Of a stretch of DNA of 20,819 nucleotides, positions 18,825 through 20,819 are shown piece by piece; the first letter of the stretch is position 1; each line of letters begins with the position of its first letter. Location: contig JAOXYB010109492.1 of assembly GCA_028565635.1 (NCBI GenBank), positions 1 through 20,819 on the forward strand, written 5' to 3'. This DNA is from Phoronis ovalis. Its lineage: Eukaryota; Phoronida; Phoronidae. The notes below the pieces were generated by a model. That model was not told the DNA's origin, made no database searches, and saw only the letters and a program-made list of their open reading frames with translations. The position numbers and the translations under genes are program-made.

Positions 18825-19187
18825 ATGTTAACAAGAATGGATGAAAATAGAGGTAGTACATACTTTCACTGGGCTGACTACCTCCTTTTTGGGTTAACGC
18901 TTGGTATTTCCGTCTTCATAGGAGTGTTTTACGCAATCAAAGATAGAAAGAAGAATTCTACAGAAACTTTTTTGTTAGGAGATCGAAAAATCCCTGCCAT
19001 ACCAGTAGCTATTTCTATCAACGCAAGTTTTATGTCTGCAATTTCAATTTTGGGAACACCTAGCGATATTTCAACATTTGGAACGTTGTCTTATGAATAT
19101 TATTTCAATAGCGTTATTTCGGTTCCCATAGCAGCACACTTGTTTATTCCGTTATTTTACAAACTTAAAATCAAGAGTGTGTATCAG
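18825..19187 (+). pseudogene. Copy C exon 1 (intact reading frame)
   Basis: ATG at 18825 (a second at 18837) opens a frame encoding YFHWADYLLFGLTLGIS, the loop STETFLLGDRK, SAISILGTPSD and PLFYKLKIKSVYQ, ending CAG|gtaagt in phase 0. The frame is open further upstream only to a TTG at 18801, and CCTGCAG at 18811-18817 could be an acceptor from a non-coding exon. Compared with A and B, the helix before the conserved PLFYKL has drifted (YYFNSVISVPIAAH). Confidence 0.8.
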
Positions 19188-19405
19188 GTAAGTAGTAGTT
19201 CCGGCCCATGGCATAGATATGTAATTAAGATTGACAAGAAATCACATAGACATAGGCATGAACATAGACAATCTATTTACAATACAACATATTATTTAAA
19301 ATAATTTGATTACGGACTGTTATGCTTAGCATTATATCTACCATATTCATGCATGTAACACCTGCAGCAGACTATGTAATTTCAACATCTTTTTTGTACA
19401 TCCAG
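19188..19405. other. Short join between copy C exons 1 and 10
   Basis: Only 218 nt separate these exons, where copy B has about 6.9 kb holding exons 2-9. The interval starts with a good donor (gtaagt) and ends TACATCCAG. No remnants of the missing exons are visible. Confidence 0.7.
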
Positions 19406-19628
19406 GGTGCCATTGCGGTTTAGCAACAACATTGTGGATTGGGATTGGTTCTATTCTCCATCCATCGCCACAACCTGTGTTGCCTTTTAGAACAGATGGA
19501 TGTCCAATACCGAATGCATCATTCATATACAACTCCACAATGGTTACACCAATGACAATGCTTCCCTCGTTTAATACTACTGAAATCTCAGCAGATTTAA
19601 TAACTGTGCAATCAATGAATGAACATGG
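19406..19628 (+). pseudogene. Copy C exon 10 with a 13-nt frameshifting deletion
   Basis: Downstream of about 19420 the frame encodes CGLATTLWIGIGSILHPSPQ, matching exon 10 of copy B, followed by a Thr/Ser-rich loop with sequons NAS, NST and NTT. The exon start GGTGCCATTGC aligns to copy B only if 13 nt are missing. Read from the acceptor in phase 0 it meets TAG at 19421-19423. Length is 223 nt; adding 13 gives the phase-2 end expected for this exon. The donor is ATGG|gtatga. Confidence 0.8.
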
Positions 19629-19768
19629 GTATGAAGTTTCCATAAGAACAAGAGTTAAATTTAAGAACAAAATAAATTATGTACATTTTGTTGCAATTAA
19701 AATATACTTTTTTGACACAAGTAGATTACCTGCTCAGCAGCAATAATGCACAAACTGCGTTTACTTTT

Positions 19769-20034
19769 AGCTGATCGCACTGTCTACCAGCTAAATGTCG
19801 CCAAAGACTTTCGGGTTATATTAATGTGAGAAACACAACCAGTTATATATGATACTCTTTTCGAAATACATCAAACATATTTCGAATTCCTTAACTAGGC
19901 TCTCGAAATTAAACCGGTGAAATATGTTTGATGTATTTCGAAAAGAGTATCATATATAACTGGTTGTGTTTTCTCACATTAATATAACCCGAAAGTCTTT
20001 GGCGACATTTAGCTTGTAAACAGTGCGATCAGCT
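19769..20034. mobile_element. Nearly perfect 115-bp hairpin in copy C
   Basis: The left arm 19769-19883 and right arm 19919-20034 are inverse complements with only two substitutions and a 1-nt length difference. A 35-nt spacer separates them. Both ends read AGCTGATCGCACTGT inwards. There is no coding capacity and I found no convincing target duplication. It is most likely a young palindromic foldback element in the intron between exons 10 and 11. Confidence 0.85.
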
Positions 20035-20172
20035 TACACAAATAATAATTTGAACTAAATTAATTTATACATCCACAGTTTATCTTTCTAGTTGTTCCAT
20101 TTCCTATATATATAAGAATTATGTCAACTGGGCTTTCTTTCCGTATTCACATGTGATAACTATTTTCCACAG

Positions 20173-20273
20173 GTTTCGAGTGGAAGATCTCTACAGAATG
20201 TTTTATATGTGGTTCGCTGCCCTTGGCACAAGTGTTGTCGTCTTTACTGGAATTACTGTGTCAATGATAACAG
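20173..20273 (+). pseudogene. Copy C exon 11 (intact)
   Basis: Encodes FRVEDLYRMFYMWFAALGTS and a final helix, matching exon 11 of copy B residue for residue in spacing. It has the identical 101-nt length, acceptor tttccacag and donor ACAG|gtacat. The exon itself shows no damage. Confidence 0.85.
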
Positions 20274-20642
20274 GTACATGTACATGCAAAACAAAACATA
20301 AAAAGTAAATGCATACGCTATTGTAACATGCTGACTAAAAATTAGGTAAATTGACTTTAGAACAATCTGCAATTATAATTTACCACATACGGAGTTTTAT
20401 TTCCATAGCTCTCTACTACTACAAGTTATAGGCCGTATAGTATTACATGTAAATTTTCCAATATCATATGGAGAGAGTATAATTTCTGTTTTCAGCTGTG
20501 GGTATAGGTAGATGAAAAATGCATTTTTAATTTCGTAAATACGTAATTGACTCTGATCATACAGATCTTCTAAAAAAGACGAATGTCAAACTGCTTTTTT
20601 CATACAGGAAATATTTGACATTATATTACAATATTTTTCAAG
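20274..20642. other. Copy C intron 11
   Basis: This 369-nt interval with GT...AG ends (TTTTTCAAG acceptor) shows nothing recognisable. Confidence 0.6.
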
Positions 20643-20695
20643 GGTATACAAACGGTGAAGACGTTGATCCTAATACTCTGTTCACACTACACCCT
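20643..20695 (+). pseudogene. Copy C exon 12, truncated
   Basis: After the acceptor at 20641-20642, in the phase set by exon 11, the frame reads YTNGEDVDPNT, aligned with the TKGRNVDPT of copy B exon 12. It then loses similarity and reaches TGA at 20696-20698, where a 15-bp repeat array begins. Exon 12 is therefore probably interrupted by that repeat. Whether the rest of the exon lies beyond the window is unknown. Confidence 0.65.
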
Positions 20696-20819
20696 TGACA
20701 CGGTGCAAACTGACACGACGCAAACTGACACGGCGCAACTACAAGTGTAAACGGAATTTAACACGGCGCAAATTGACACCGCAGTGTCAATTTGTCACCC
20801 AGTTTTGAGGTAGTGCAAC
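20696..20819. repeat. 15-bp repeat array and palindrome, probable element end
   Basis: TGACACGGTGCAAAC, TGACACGACGCAAAC and TGACACGGCGCAAC follow one another from 20696 to 20739, and ACACGGCGCAAAT recurs at 20761. An 11-bp perfect hairpin (CAAATTGACAC at 20769-20779, GTGTCAATTTG at 20784-20794) uses the same core. G+C content is well above the surroundings. It looks like one end of a nonautonomous transposon that continues past the window; the left boundary is near 20680. Confidence 0.65.

Larger units (their letters stand above)
18825..20695 (+). pseudogene. Copy C: broken SLC5 transporter copy (exons 1, 10, 11, part of 12)
   Basis: This entry is the span of recognisable pieces; each is listed separately. 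The first exon is intact, but the next recognisable exon, only 218 nt later, corresponds to exon 10 of copy B. Exons 2-9 are absent. Exon 10 has a 13-nt deletion relative to copy B that puts TAG in frame, and exon 12 breaks off in a repeat. The order and orientation of the pieces match copy B. As assembled it cannot make a normal transporter. A misassembly that dropped the middle exons would not explain the 13-nt deletion. Confidence 0.8.

Noticed and set aside
18658-18861. Minus-strand frame with a hydrophobic run and MDLNNET, considered as a Walker B of the ATPase relic
   Set aside because: The same DNA is part of the inverted-repeat pair with 17371-17423, so the resemblance may not come from coding sequence.
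19347-19670. 107-codon minus-strand open frame
   Set aside because: It is the antisense of copy C exon 10 and has no features of its own.
1-20819. CRISPR array, tRNA, rRNA or bacterial operon signals
   Set aside because: I saw no regularly spaced direct repeats of the right kind and no recognisable tRNA or rRNA sequence. The intron-split genes show that the DNA is eukaryotic.

Overview
The window looks like AT-rich nuclear DNA from an invertebrate animal. Short coding exons sit between canonical GT...AG introns, and degenerate short transposons are dense. A marine mollusc such as a bivalve is my best guess, but only from general character; nothing here fixes the species. There is no sign of bacterial or organelle organisation.

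The main content is a tandem cluster of SLC5-family sodium/solute symporter sequences, all on the + strand, closest to the SMCT/SMVT branch (sodium-coupled monocarboxylate and multivitamin transporters). Copy B (6671-16083) can be read as a complete 13-exon gene. All twelve junctions are GT...AG, reading phase is kept throughout, and the product is 623 residues, the usual size for the family. Copy A (3514-3849) is one intact, well-spliced first exon with no further exons of its own before copy B starts. It is phase-compatible with exon 2 of copy B, so it is either an alternative first exon or an orphan duplicate. Copy C (18825 to about 20680) has an intact first exon followed directly by counterparts of exons 10, 11 and 12. 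Exons 2-9 are missing, exon 10 carries a 13-nt frameshifting deletion, and exon 12 runs into a repeat with a stop. I call it a broken copy.

Layout: 1-3340 is non-coding and includes a roughly 1-kb block (about 2040-3010) resembling intron 2 of copy B. A TATA-like box and exon A follow at 3344-3849. Then come about 2.6 kb with no recognised exon, a TATA-like box at 6517, and copy B. Its introns carry at least three inverted-repeat elements (9970-10443, 10535-10673, 14327-14957) and a 23-bp tandem repeat (10969-11057). Downstream of copy B lies non-coding DNA, then a decayed minus-strand fragment (about 18073-18700). That fragment resembles the packaging ATPase and a neighbouring gene of Maverick/Polinton-type elements, and it ends close to the start of copy C. 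Copy C contains a nearly perfect 115-bp hairpin (19769-20034), and the window ends in a small repeat element.

Working model (inference): a transporter gene was tandemly duplicated. One copy stayed intact, the flanking copies lost exons, and mobile elements accumulated in introns and breakpoints. I did not find a clearly new biological system. The most useful leads are the possible alternative first exon, the intron-2-like block upstream of exon A, and the viral-type relic next to copy C.
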